This document shows, piece by piece, positions 1 through 8,623 of a stretch of 64,000 nucleotides of DNA. This DNA comes from Rhodococcus rhodochrous (GTDB lineage: Bacteria > Actinomycetota > Actinomycetes > Mycobacteriales > Mycobacteriaceae). Numbering within the stretch: the stretch's first letter is position 1; the number at the start of each line of letters is the position of its first letter. Where the stretch lies: NCBI RefSeq assembly GCF_900187265.1, contig NZ_LT906450.1, forward strand, positions 2,781,444 to 2,845,443, given 5' to 3'. The translations under genes were made by a program, and so were the position numbers. The notes below the pieces were generated by a model. The model saw only the letters and a list, made by a program, of their open reading frames with translations, was not told the origin of the DNA and did not search any database.

Positions 1-1679
1 CTCATCTCCGACCAGGTCCGCAGTTCCTCGTCGGTGACGCGCAACCGGGCCCGCAGGGCCGTCCGCCGGCTCTTCGACAGCACCTCGAAGACGTCCAGGG
101 CGCGCGCGGAGATCCACGCGACCATCACGTTCGTGTACGCGTTGTTGCGCAGCCCGGCCTCGGTGGCCCCTGGATACCGTTCGTGGAACTCGTCCGGACC
201 CATCACCCCGTGGATCTCGTAGCGGTCCCGCTCGGGGTTGTAGTGCGCAATCGACGCCCAGAACCGCGCGATCTCGAGCATCATCTCGGCTCCGTAGTCG
301 GCCAGGAAGTCGACGTCGTCGGTGGCCTGGTAGTAGTGCCACACGTTGTAGAAGATCGCGGCGCTGACGTGGCGCTGGTTCCGGCTCAGGTCCGGATCCC
401 ATTGCCCCGACATCGGGTTGAGGTGGACCGTCTGGGTCTCCTCGGTGCCGTCGCTGCCGCTCTGCCAGGGGAACATCGCGCCGCGGTAACCGGCCTCGCT
501 CGCCGCGGCCTGCGCCTCGCCCAACCGGCGGTAGCGGTAGAGGATCAGTCCCTTGGTGATCTCGGGGACCCGCATGTTCAGGAAGGGATAGACGAACAAC
601 TCGTCCCAGAACACGTGCCCGCGATAGGCCTCGCCGTTGAGTCCGCGTGCCGGCACGCCGGCGTCGAGGCGCGCGGTGTGCCGGGAACAGACCTGCAGCA
701 CATGCGAGACGTGCAGACGCAACAGCAACTGCGCGCGCGGCTCCCGCGGCAGCCGGATGTCGCAGATGTCCCACAACTCGTCCCACGCCGCGACGTGCTC
801 GTCGTACGTCTCGGCGAAATCCGGATAGCGCAACACGTGCCGGCCCGCCGACGCGAGGGGCTCGGTGATCGCATCGTCGCGGGAGGTGAACATCGCCACC
901 ATCTTCTCGATGCGCACCGTCGAGCCTTCGGCGATGTCGAAGGAGAGGACCTGCTGGATGTAGTCCTCCATCTGGTACAGATCGCGGTCGACGAGCATCG
1001 CCCCGTCCGAGCCCTCCCGGAACACCCGGGTGCGGGCGGCCTGGGCGATGTAGGTGTCGGACTGACGGATCTGCACCTTCAGCGCGATCGCCTCGGGACC
1101 GTAGGTGCGCGGCGAGACCGGATCGAGGTGCCGCGCCTCGAGATCGCGGTAGCGGGCCACGGCGCGGTTGGAGACCCGGCCGTCGAGGGCGGTGACGATC
1201 TCGACCCGTCCCGACCAGTTCTCCGGGGTCAGCGACCATTCGAGCGCCCCCTGGTTCGGATGCTCCATGCTCACGAACCGTCTGCTGCGCAGCGACGTCT
1301 CGCGGCCGTGCCGATCCCGGAACCGCAGTTCGCGGACCACCGTGGCGGTGCGGATGTCGTAGACGTGCCGGTAGTCGAGGATCTCCACGTGCGCCAGGCG
1401 GATCGCCTCACCGCCGTCGATGCGCAATTTCAGCACGAGCCAGTTCGGGAGATTGACCAGATCCTCGTTCAGGACCGGGCTGCCGCCCATGATGGTGGTC
1501 TCGCGGTTGTAGCAGCGATGCGCGTAGGTCCCCGGATAGTGGACCTCGCCCATGTCCTCCCACTCGGCGGTGCCCCGCGAACAGAAGTAGCCGTTGCCCG
1601 TCGACGTCAGGGCCTCGCGCAGGGGTTCGTCGTCGGGGTCGAAACCGTCGTAGTCGAGGGTGAACTCCGGGTCGTACAC
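1..1679 (-). CDS. Glycoside hydrolase family 65 phosphorylase-like protein (3' end outside window)
   Basis: Family GH65 enzymes cleave or phosphorolyse alpha-linked disaccharides such as maltose, trehalose or kojibiose. About 559 residues are visible, covering the N-terminal beta-sandwich and most of the (alpha/alpha)6 barrel. The motif GPDEFH carries the expected general-acid glutamate at about residue 497, and FWDELFVYPF and MFPWQSGSDG are typical barrel motifs. The GTG start at 1679 has an AGGAGG ribosome site five bases upstream. It lies 49 bp downstream of a trehalose-phosphate phosphatase on the same strand. In M. tuberculosis OtsB1 (Rv2006) these two activities are fused, from memory. 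The exact substrate cannot be told from sequence, and the C-terminal part is beyond the window edge. Confidence 0.9.
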   Translation of the reverse strand, partial: MYDPEFTLDYDGFDPDDEPLREALTSTGNGYFCSRGTAEWEDMGEVHYPGTYAHRCYNRETTIMGGSPVLNEDLVNLPNWLVLKLRIDGGEAIRLAHVEILDYRHVYDIRTATVVRELRFRDRHGRETSLRSRRFVSMEHPNQGALEWSLTPENWSGRVEIVTALDGRVSNRAVARYRDLEARHLDPVSPRTYGPEAIALKVQIRQSDTYIAQAARTRVFREGSDGAMLVDRDLYQMEDYIQQVLSFDIAEGSTVRIEKMVAMFTSRDDAITEPLASAGRHVLRYPDFAETYDEHVAAWDELWDICDIRLPREPRAQLLLRLHVSHVLQVCSRHTARLDAGVPARGLNGEAYRGHVFWDELFVYPFLNMRVPEITKGLILYRYRRLGEAQAAASEAGYRGAMFPWQSGSDGTEETQTVHLNPMSGQWDPDLSRNQRHVSAAIFYNVWHYYQATDDVDFLADYGAEMMLEIARFWASIAHYNPERDRYEIHGVMGPDEFHERYPGATEAGLRNNAYTNVMVAWISARALDVFEVLSKSRRTALRARLRVTDEELRTWSEM

Positions 1680-1728
1680 GCGAACCTCCTGGCGGGTCGT
1701 AGGCGACACGAACTGTCCGGCAGCGCTG

Positions 1729-2544
1729 TCATCTCCCCAGAGTCGACAGGAAACGTTCGACGTCGTCGACCGACGCGAGGACGAACTCGGCGTCGGTGCG
1801 GCGCCCGGCCATCTCCGGGTCGTCGGGACTGCCGACCAGGATCCCGATGCCACGACCCCGCAACGCCCGGAAGGCATCCTCGTCGGTGATGTCGTCGCCG
1901 AGATAGAGCGGCACGACGTCGTCGGAGGCGAGACCGAGGACATCGATCAGGTGCAGGACCGCCTTGCCCTTGTTCCAGTCCACGGCCGGTTTGAGTTCGT
2001 AGACCATCTTTCCCGGCACCACAGCGAGCCGGTCGGCGTTCTCCTGCAGCAGGGTCTCGACGATCGCGCCCACCCGGTCGTGCACCTCGGGGGAGGCCTG
2101 CCGGTAGTGCACGGCGACCGACGCGCGCTTCGGTTCGATGCCGACGCCGTCGAGACCGTCCAGGCGGGTGCGCAAGGTCTCGGTGGTCTCGGCGATCAGA
2201 TCGGTGAAGTCGGCGAGGACGTCGTGGGCGATCTGCCCGTCGGTGGGGCTCCAGATGTCGAAACCGTGGCTGCCGGCGACGACGAGATCGTCGACCCCCA
2301 TGAGCTGTTGGACGACGTCGCGGTCGCGTCCGGTGACGATGCACACCGACACGCGGTCGGCGAGTTCACGGACGGTGCGGCGCATGGAATCCGACCACAC
2401 CGCGTCCTCGGGGCGGGCGACGATCGGGGTGAGCACACCGTCGTAGTCGAGGAAGACCGCGGGCCGGCGACCGGCGAGACGGTCGGACAGGGCGGCGCCG
2501 TCGAGTGCCGACGGTAGGTCCTCCACGATGCGCGGCGCGGTCAT
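1729..2544 (-). CDS. otsB: Trehalose-6-phosphate phosphatase (OtsB family)
   Basis: Predicted to remove phosphate from trehalose-6-phosphate, the last step of the OtsA-OtsB trehalose pathway, in the cytosol. HAD-superfamily motif I (DYDG) is at residues 33-36. A threonine-containing motif II (IVTGRD) and the C-terminal GDDITDEDAF metal-binding motif follow. The length, 271 residues, fits a stand-alone OtsB. I chose the ATG at 2544, ten bases after AGGAG; an upstream in-frame start at 2598 would add 18 residues without a clear ribosome site. The GH65 gene follows on the same strand, so the pair probably forms a trehalose or alpha-glucoside operon. Confidence 0.9.
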   Translation of the reverse strand: MTAPRIVEDLPSALDGAALSDRLAGRRPAVFLDYDGVLTPIVARPEDAVWSDSMRRTVRELADRVSVCIVTGRDRDVVQQLMGVDDLVVAGSHGFDIWSPTDGQIAHDVLADFTDLIAETTETLRTRLDGLDGVGIEPKRASVAVHYRQASPEVHDRVGAIVETLLQENADRLAVVPGKMVYELKPAVDWNKGKAVLHLIDVLGLASDDVVPLYLGDDITDEDAFRALRGRGIGILVGSPDDPEMAGRRTDAEFVLASVDDVERFLSTLGR

Positions 2545-2652
2545 CTGATCGGTACTCCTGTCGTCGCGGCGACCCGTCATGGTTCGCACCGTACACAAAG
2601 ATCGAAAGGCTCGGCCGAGGATCCGGGGAGGGGGATCGGCCGGATCCGGTGG

Positions 2653-3720
2653 TCAGCGGACCGGGCGCCGCCAATGTTCGTCCGCGGTGAGCCGGGAGCG
2701 GACGTGTTCGGCGGCATCGTCGTTGCGGAACGGGCCCGCCAGCAGGTCGGCGTAGACGTGCGAGGCGGCGGCATGGCGCAGTCCGCCGCGACGGTCCATC
2801 CGTTCGAAGACCACCGGTGACCAGGGAATCGCCACCACGACGTCGCCGCCGTGCTCGACCGGGCGCAGACCGAGACTGTCGGCGAAGTCGTCGGGGTCGT
2901 CGGCGTAGACCTCGAGCAGAGCCGGCGCCGCGTAGTCGGTGGCGCCGACCCCGGTGAGTGCGTAGGGAATGTCGATGCGCTCGGCCAGTCGCGCGCGGGT
3001 CGCGGTGACGCCCTCGGGGGCGGTGAACCGCCGGACCGCGCACACCTTCCGCTCTGCGGCCCAGGCCCGCAGCATCGGTTCCCAGCGCACCTCGACGATC
3101 GGGCCGCGCGGGACCCGGCGCACGAGCTCGCGTTCGACGAGCACCTCCACGACGCGGTAGGTCGCGCCGGTGGACGCGCCGGACAGCTTGATCAGTTCCG
3201 GGACGGAGATCTCCCCGACGTGATCGGCGAGCGCACGCACCACTCGGTCGGACGGTTCGCCGGTGAGCACTCCCGACGGGCGGCCCGGGCCGCGCCACGG
3301 GTCGGCGTCGGCGCCGCGGTCGCGTACCCACACCGCCGGGCGGTTCGCGACGAGCGAGAGGTTGCCGGTCGCGTCGGCGTAGGAGATGCCGTGCCGGTCG
3401 AGCTGGCGCCGCACCGGATCGGACAGATAGTGGGCGCACACGAAGCCGCGGTCGGAGTCGGACAGGTCGGCGGCGATGCGCGCGACGTCGCCGGAGAGTA
3501 CGCCGCGGGAGGCGACCACGGAGAAGGACACGGTGTCGCCGTCGGGGGCGGTGACGAGCATCCGGGTGGGTGCCTCGGGGGAGCGAGGACGGTCGCTCGA
3601 CAGCGACCAGCCGAGCGGCAGGCACGCCTCGAGTCGGGCGGTGGCGCGGCGGTAGATGTCGATGTACCGCTCGGGGCGGGGACCGACGGTGTTCTCGGGG
3701 ACGGGAGCCGGTTGTGTCAC
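2653..3720 (-). CDS. Winged-helix domain protein, function unknown
   Basis: Unrecognised conserved-type protein of about 355 residues. Residues about 175-250 look like a winged helix-turn-helix (VGEISVPELIKLSGASTGAT, then a helix rich in VVEVLVERELV), so a DNA-binding role is plausible. The remainder has no motif I can name. The start is uncertain. GTG codons at 3729 and 3720 both follow a weak GGTGGTGG stretch, and the frame stays open further upstream only as antisense to the lumazine synthase gene. It is transcribed away from that gene across a roughly 120-bp spacer that is unusually AT-rich for this genome. Confidence 0.65.
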   Translation of the reverse strand: MTQPAPVPENTVGPRPERYIDIYRRATARLEACLPLGWSLSSDRPRSPEAPTRMLVTAPDGDTVSFSVVASRGVLSGDVARIAADLSDSDRGFVCAHYLSDPVRRQLDRHGISYADATGNLSLVANRPAVWVRDRGADADPWRGPGRPSGVLTGEPSDRVVRALADHVGEISVPELIKLSGASTGATYRVVEVLVERELVRRVPRGPIVEVRWEPMLRAWAAERKVCAVRRFTAPEGVTATRARLAERIDIPYALTGVGATDYAAPALLEVYADDPDDFADSLGLRPVEHGGDVVVAIPWSPVVFERMDRRGGLRHAAASHVYADLLAGPFRNDDAAEHVRSRLTADEHWRRPVR

Positions 3721-3840
3721 ATCCACCACCGTAGTCACTCTGTGCCTGACGGAAAAGAGAAATAAACGAAATCTCATAGGTCGGAACAACGCCCCTCCCG
3801 CACCGCAAAATATGACGGGGCATGCGCTAGTTTCGTGACC

Positions 3841-4302
3841 ATGACCGACATCACCGGGCGCATCGCGTTCGTTCAGGCGACCTGGCACCGCAACATCGTC
3901 GACCAGGCACGCACAGGCTTCACCGACGAGATCACCCGCCTCGGCGTCTCGCAGGACGCGCTGGACTTCTTCGAGGTCCCCGGCGCCTTCGAGATCCCGC
4001 TGCACGCGAAGCGGCTGGCGAAGACCGGACGCTACGACGCGATCGTGGCGGCGGGGCTGGTCGTCGACGGCGGCATCTACCGGCACGACTTCGTCGCCAC
4101 CGCGGTGATCGACGGCCTCATGCGGGTCCAGCTCGACACCGATGTGCCGGTCTTCTCCGTCGTGCTCACCCCGCACAACTTCCACGAGCACGACGAGCAC
4201 GTCGAGTACTTCACGCGGCACTTCGTCAAGAAGGGCGCCGAGGCGGCTCGTGCCGTCGACGCCACGGTGCGCTCGCTGCGCGCGCTGCCGACCGGAGACT
4301 GA
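3841..4302 (+). CDS. ribH: 6,7-dimethyl-8-ribityllumazine synthase, RibH2-like
   Basis: Lumazine synthase condenses 5-amino-6-ribitylamino-uracil with a butanone phosphate, the penultimate step of riboflavin synthesis. The 153-residue protein shows family features: FVQATWHRNIVDQ near the N-terminus, FEVPGAFEIPLHAK, AAGLVVDGGIYRHDFVATAVIDGL and the late TPHNFHEHDEH. The wording of these motifs is closer to the short alternative RibH2 type than to the usual operon-encoded RibH. No other riboflavin gene is nearby, so it may be a second paralogue. ATG 3841 is used; GTG 3835 is an in-frame alternative. No convincing ribosome site precedes either one. Confidence 0.85.
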   Translation: MTDITGRIAFVQATWHRNIVDQARTGFTDEITRLGVSQDALDFFEVPGAFEIPLHAKRLAKTGRYDAIVAAGLVVDGGIYRHDFVATAVIDGLMRVQLDTDVPVFSVVLTPHNFHEHDEHVEYFTRHFVKKGAEAARAVDATVRSLRALPTGD

Positions 4303-4309
4303 GCCCCGA

Positions 4310-4344
4310 CCGGCAGCGCGTGTCGGATCAGCGTGCGCTGCCGG
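4310..4344. terminator. Bidirectional hairpin between convergent ribH and SDR genes
   Basis: Perfect 10-bp inverted repeat, CCGGCAGCGC (4310-4319) and GCGCTGCCGG (4335-4344), with a 15-base loop. It sits eight bases after the ribH stop and overlaps the last codons of the SDR on the other strand. It could terminate both transcripts. There is no T-tract, as is common in this phylum. Confidence 0.5.
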
Positions 4345-5236
4345 AGGGATCCTTCGCCACCGAGTTCTCGCCGGCCACCACCGGGTTCGGAGCCTCGGTG
4401 CGCCGACGGTAGGCAGCCCGTGCGGTCTCGTCGGTGTTCAGTGCGAGCGACTGCAGACCGAACGCCGCGGAGATGCGGTGACGGGTCGCCTCCGGCACCG
4501 CCTTCAGCGCTCCGAGGATCGCTCCCGCCGTGCGCGGCACGTACCGCAGGCCGGGACGGGCTGTCGCGATCACCTGCACGATCGCGGCAGCGACCTCCTC
4601 GGGGCCGACCATCGCGAGCTTCTCGATGAGTGCGTTCGGCTTCATACCCGCGATCAGTTCGGTGCGCACGAAGCCCGGGGCGATCGTGGAGACCACGATG
4701 TTCGAGCCGGCGAGCTCCTGGCGCAGCACCGATCCGAGGCCGATCACCGCGTGCTTGGTCGCGGAGTACACCGCGAGGCCGGGGGCGCCTTCGATGCCCA
4801 CGACGGAGCCGAGATTGACGATGTGCCCGTAGCCCTGGTCGGTGAAGCGCGCGGCGGCCAGCTTCGACCCCAGGATCACGCCGCGGACATTGACGTCGAT
4901 CTGCCGGTCGGTGACCGCGTCGGTCTCCTCGAGGAACGCCCCGGTGGGCATGATGCCGGCGTTGTTGACGAGCACGTCGATCCCGCCGAACTCCATGTTG
5001 GCCAGGCTGAGGAACTCGTCGAAGGATCCCCGGTCGGTGACGTCGAGGGGCAGTCCGAGCACCGTGGTGCCGAAGCGCGCACCGATCCGGGCGGCGGTGT
5101 CCTGCACGAGATCCTTGTCGATGTCGCCGATGGCCACGCGCGCGCCGGCCGCGACGAGGGCTTCGGCCGTCGCCTGTCCGATGCCGCGTGCTCCGCCGGT
5201 GATGACAACCCTCTTGCCGTGCACGTTCGGGCTCAT
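4328..5236 (-). CDS. Short-chain dehydrogenase/reductase
   Basis: NAD(P)-dependent classical SDR of 302 residues. The cofactor motif TGGARGIG is at 13-20, NNAG at 91-94, and the catalytic serine, tyrosine and lysine at about S144, Y157 and K161 (YSATK). The C-terminal 100 residues extend beyond the minimal fold, as in several actinobacterial lipid- or ketone-reducing SDRs. The start ATG at 5236 follows AAAGGA. The gene is divergent from an AraC-type regulator across 122 bp, so that regulator probably controls it. The substrate is unknown. Confidence 0.9.
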   Translation of the reverse strand: MSPNVHGKRVVITGGARGIGQATAEALVAAGARVAIGDIDKDLVQDTAARIGARFGTTVLGLPLDVTDRGSFDEFLSLANMEFGGIDVLVNNAGIMPTGAFLEETDAVTDRQIDVNVRGVILGSKLAAARFTDQGYGHIVNLGSVVGIEGAPGLAVYSATKHAVIGLGSVLRQELAGSNIVVSTIAPGFVRTELIAGMKPNALIEKLAMVGPEEVAAAIVQVIATARPGLRYVPRTAGAILGALKAVPEATRHRISAAFGLQSLALNTDETARAAYRRRTEAPNPVVAGENSVAKDPSGSAR

Positions 5237-5358
5237 GTCGTGTCGTCCTTTCCTCGCTGGGCTTGTGGGAACGACGCTACGAACGGAGAGCTCCGTGATC
5301 CATGCCACTATCGGCAGGTTCTTGAGAATTTCGGCCACGCTGCCGAGGATGGAGCCTC

Positions 5359-6375
5359 GTGAACCCCTGGACCTCCCGCCGTGCGGCGACGAGCGCGGCC
5401 CTGATGGTGGCGTTCGGACGTGAGCGCGGGATCGACGCTGCCACGCTGCTCGCGGGTACCGGACTGGGGGAGGAGCAGATCACCGATCCGGGCGGGGAGA
5501 TCACCGACGACCAGGAATTGGCCGTCATCGCGAATCTCGTGGCCGCGCTGGACGACCGGCCCGGGGAGGGGTTCGCCCTCGGCCTGCGGTACCAGGCGGC
5601 GGTGCACGGGATCTTCGGTTACGCCCTGATGAGCTGTGCGACGGTGCGCGACGGCATCGAGGTGGGTACCCGCTTCTTCGACCTCACCTTCGCCTTCTCG
5701 CGCGCCGCCCTGGAATATGCGGGCGACGAGGTCCGCTTCTGCCTCGACGACCGGCACGTGCCGGCACAGCTCCGGGGCTTCCTGCTGGAACGGGACGTCT
5801 CGGGGATCCTCGCCCACTGGAGTGCGCTGTGGGGGCAACGGTCGGAGGTGCGTCGCATCGAGGTGGCCGAATCGCTCGGTGAGCGGGTTGCGCCGGTGTT
5901 CCGCGACCGGGGTCTGCGGGTGGAGACGACGGCGTCGACGCATGCGGTGGTGGTGGACGCGCGGGCGTTGGATAGGCCCATGCCGACCGCGAGCCCCGAG
6001 GCGGCCGCCGTGCTGCTGCGGGAGTGCGCGGATCTGCTGCAGCGCAGACAGAATCACGGCGAGCTCGGTGCCCGCGTGCGTGAGGTGTTGTTGCGCCGGG
6101 CCGCCGAGGGCCCCACCCAGGACCAGGTGGCGGCGGAGCTGGGGTCGAGCGTGCGTACCCTCCGGCGGCAGCTGGGGGAGGAGGGGACCTCGTACCGGGC
6201 GATCGTGGCCGAGACACTGGGGACGATGGCGGGGGAGCTGCTGGATGCGGGCCTGCCGGTGGAGAGGGTGGCGCACCGTCTGGGCTACGCCGACGCCTCG
6301 AGTTTCTCGGTGGCGTTCAAGCGGTGGACCGGCCGCACGCCGGGTGGGCGACGACGGGAGAGACGCTCGGTCTGA
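5359..6375 (+). CDS. AraC-family transcriptional regulator with arabinose-binding-like sensor domain
   Basis: A 338-residue regulator. Residues 1-200 match the wide N-terminal sensor domain seen in actinobacterial and proteobacterial AraC regulators of lipid and alcohol metabolism. Residues about 235-330 form the double helix-turn-helix (QDQVAAELGSSVRTLRRQL, then VERVAHRLGYADASSFSVAFKRWTGRTP, the standard AraC signature). The GTG start follows GGATGGAG by four bases. It is transcribed divergently from the SDR upstream and is likely its activator. The ligand cannot be inferred. Confidence 0.9.
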   Translation: MNPWTSRRAATSAALMVAFGRERGIDAATLLAGTGLGEEQITDPGGEITDDQELAVIANLVAALDDRPGEGFALGLRYQAAVHGIFGYALMSCATVRDGIEVGTRFFDLTFAFSRAALEYAGDEVRFCLDDRHVPAQLRGFLLERDVSGILAHWSALWGQRSEVRRIEVAESLGERVAPVFRDRGLRVETTASTHAVVVDARALDRPMPTASPEAAAVLLRECADLLQRRQNHGELGARVREVLLRRAAEGPTQDQVAAELGSSVRTLRRQLGEEGTSYRAIVAETLGTMAGELLDAGLPVERVAHRLGYADASSFSVAFKRWTGRTPGGRRRERRSV

Positions 6376-6530
6376 TGTCACGACGCGACCGCTTCGAGAG
6401 CCTCTTGGAATTATTCTGAACAATACGGAAACCCTGGAAAAAACGAACTCATCCTCCTCCCAATGTGGTCACCACTCATCAAGGCATCAGCGATCGACAA
6501 CATCCACCGCCAAGAAGGCCGGGGATCGGA
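6376..6530. other. Intergenic spacer between convergent genes
   Basis: This 155-bp spacer separates the 3' ends of the AraC-type regulator and the MFS gene. The stretch 6405-6450 is markedly AT-rich for this genome. I see no strong hairpin and no credible gene. Confidence 0.3.
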
Positions 6531-7676
6531 TCAGCCGCTCGATGGCTCCGGACGTCGAGTCATGGCCAGGGGAACGAGCACACCGAGCAGCGCAGCTGGC
6601 AGCAGGAACGCGAGAATCGGATCGGCGCCGTACACCGGTGTCAGCAGGAGAGGGGAGAAGGCCGCACCGCCGAAGCGGAAGGCCTGCACCACGGACACCG
6701 CGCCACCGCGGTTGCCGCCCGGCCCGCCGAGTACTGCGGCGTTGACCCCGACGAGGATGAACTGCGAAGCGATACCCGCCACGAACCACGCGACGCCGAG
6801 CACGACGAGCCACGGGACGGTACCGACGACCACGACCAGCGCTGCGCCGCTCACCGCACCGATGAGCACGATCGCCCGGGCACCGACGCGGTCGATGAGC
6901 ATCCCGACCGGCCGGGAACTGAGGATGCCGGCGAGACCGAACACGGTGAGTACCACGCCGCGTTCGGACGGGGACAACCCGAAGTCGTCCTCGACCCGGA
7001 AGGCGAGGAGGAATCCGAGCCCACCGAGAGCACCCCAACCGAGCAACGCGACCAGCCCGATACGCAGGACACGCGGGGTCAGCGCGTCACGCAGACGGGC
7101 CCGGGTGGTACCGGACGGGTCGTCGCGCACCGATTCGGGTAGGCCGGCGAGCGCCAGGAGCAGCGCGGCGCCGGCGAGCACGACGAACGCCCATCGCCAG
7201 CTCACCTCGGCGGCGAGACCGCCGATCAGTGGGGCGACGGTCTGACCGGCGGCCTGCATCGCCCCGAACAATCCGAGCGCGCGGCCGAGCCTGTCCTTCG
7301 GCGTGATGACGGCCAGCGCCGCGAGCAGCAGTGGTGTGGTGAACGCATTGGCGGCGCCCTGCAGCATGCGGGTGCCGATGAGCACCGAGAAGGTCGGCGC
7401 CAGCGCCGCGGCGATCGAGACCGCCGCGTAGACGAGATAGGCGGTGCGCACGGTGCGGACGCGCCCCCACCTCGCACCGAGGGTGCCGGAGAACAGCATT
7501 GCGGCCGCGAACACACCGAGATAGGCGGTGACCGTCGTCGCGGCCGTGCCGGTGGACACACCGGTGTCGGCGCCGATCTCCGGCAGCATCGACACGACGA
7601 CACTGCCGCCGAAGGGCCCGAGGAATCCTCCCGCGTACAGCGCCGTGCGCTGCAGCGGTTCGCGCAGATCCCTCAC
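6531..7676 (-). CDS. Major facilitator superfamily transporter
   Basis: A 381-residue MFS protein, apparently with 12 membrane segments. It has the family's GxxxDRxGxR-like loop after TM2 (GTLGARWGRVRTVR), QGAANAFTTPLLLAAL in TM4-5, and a second half-repeat around SRPVGMLIDRVGAR. The length is typical of DHA1-type drug or metabolite exporters. The GTG start at 7676 overlaps the stop of the PAC2 gene by four bases (GTGA), so translation is probably coupled. Long in-frame extensions upstream are antisense-type artefacts. The substrate is unknown. Confidence 0.85.
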   Translation of the reverse strand: MRDLREPLQRTALYAGGFLGPFGGSVVVSMLPEIGADTGVSTGTAATTVTAYLGVFAAAMLFSGTLGARWGRVRTVRTAYLVYAAVSIAAALAPTFSVLIGTRMLQGAANAFTTPLLLAALAVITPKDRLGRALGLFGAMQAAGQTVAPLIGGLAAEVSWRWAFVVLAGAALLLALAGLPESVRDDPSGTTRARLRDALTPRVLRIGLVALLGWGALGGLGFLLAFRVEDDFGLSPSERGVVLTVFGLAGILSSRPVGMLIDRVGARAIVLIGAVSGAALVVVVGTVPWLVVLGVAWFVAGIASQFILVGVNAAVLGGPGGNRGGAVSVVQAFRFGGAAFSPLLLTPVYGADPILAFLLPAALLGVLVPLAMTRRPEPSSG

Positions 7677-8572
7677 TTGTTGAAGCCGCCGGGGCCCCGT
7701 CGCCGCAGATAGCGTTCGAACTCGGCGGCGAGGGCGTCGCCGTCGATCTTGGCGATGACCTCGGAGATGTCCTCCTCGGCCTCGGCGTCGCCGCGCTCCT
7801 CGAGGGTGCGCACGTACTCGGCGATCTCCTCGTCGTCCTCGATCATGTCGGTGACGGTCTGTTCCCACTCCTCGGCGAGGAGGGGGAGTTCGCCGAGGGG
7901 TACCTCGAGGTCGAGGACGTCCTCGACCCGGCGCAGCAGCGCGACGGTGGCCTTGGGGTTCGGTGGGTTCGACACGTAGTGGGGGATCGCCGCCCAGAAC
8001 GACACCGCGGGGATGCCCGCGCGCACGAAGGCGTCCTGCAGCACACCGGTGATGCCGGTGGGTCCTTCGTAGCGGGAGGTCTGCAGCTTGAACCGTTCGG
8101 CAGCCTCGGAGCTGTAGGCGGTGCCGGTCACCGGGACCGGGCGGGTGTGCGGGGTGTCGGCGAGCAGCGCGCCGAGGAGGACGACGGTGTGGACCTCGAA
8201 CTCGTCGACGAGTTCGATGATGGCGTCGCAGAAGCTGCGCCAGCGCATGCTCGGCTCGATGCCGTGCAGCAGGACGACGTCGCGGTCGCTACCGGGCGGG
8301 GAGCACAGCGACAGTCTGGTGGTGGGCCAGTCGATCTCGCGGGTGACGCCGTCCACGAGTCGGACCTGTGGCCGGTTGACCTGGTAGTCGTAGTACTCCT
8401 CGGAGTCCAGCTCGGCGAAGGGCTCGGCGTCCCAGATCAGCTCGAGGTGCTCGACGGCGCCGCTGGCGGCGTCGCCGGCGTCGTTCCACCCCTCGAAGGC
8501 GGCGACGAGCACCGGATCTCGCAGGACGGGGACGTCCTGGTCCGGGGTCTCGGGATACTCGGGTGTACTCAC
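7673..8572 (-). CDS. PAC2-family protein (proteasome assembly chaperone-like)
   Basis: A 299-residue protein of the PAC2/Rv2125 family. The N-terminal half (VLVAAFEGWNDAGDAASGAVEHL; VVLLHGIEPSMRW) and the GITGVLQDAF and VSFWAAIPHYV segments are characteristic. The C-terminal 80 residues are acidic and probably helical. Eukaryotic PAC2 proteins assist 20S proteasome assembly, but the bacterial role is not established. The gene lies 11-17 kb from the proteasome locus in a conserved neighbourhood and diverges from metH with 51 bp between the starts. GTG start at 8572. Confidence 0.88.
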   Translation of the reverse strand: MSTPEYPETPDQDVPVLRDPVLVAAFEGWNDAGDAASGAVEHLELIWDAEPFAELDSEEYYDYQVNRPQVRLVDGVTREIDWPTTRLSLCSPPGSDRDVVLLHGIEPSMRWRSFCDAIIELVDEFEVHTVVLLGALLADTPHTRPVPVTGTAYSSEAAERFKLQTSRYEGPTGITGVLQDAFVRAGIPAVSFWAAIPHYVSNPPNPKATVALLRRVEDVLDLEVPLGELPLLAEEWEQTVTDMIEDDEEIAEYVRTLEERGDAEAEEDISEVIAKIDGDALAAEFERYLRRRGPGGFNK

Positions 8573-8623
8573 TCGTCCAGCCTACGACCCGGGCCGATCC
8601 GGGCGCCCACTAGTCTGAAGGGC

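Noticed and set aside
183-1889. Long plus-strand open frame opposite the GH65 gene
   Set aside because: It is an antisense shadow, common in very high-GC DNA. Its translation is rich in Arg/His/Val low-complexity sequence and lacks any motif, while the minus strand gives clear GH65 signatures.
7979-8623. N-terminal extension of the metH frame
   Set aside because: The frame stays open upstream of ATG 8624 but runs antisense through the PAC2 gene. The homocysteine domain starts at the ATG with a ribosome site.
8573-8623. Cobalamin riboswitch before metH
   Set aside because: Only 51 bp separate the divergent PAC2 and metH starts, far too short for a B12 riboswitch, and no B12-box-like sequence is visible.
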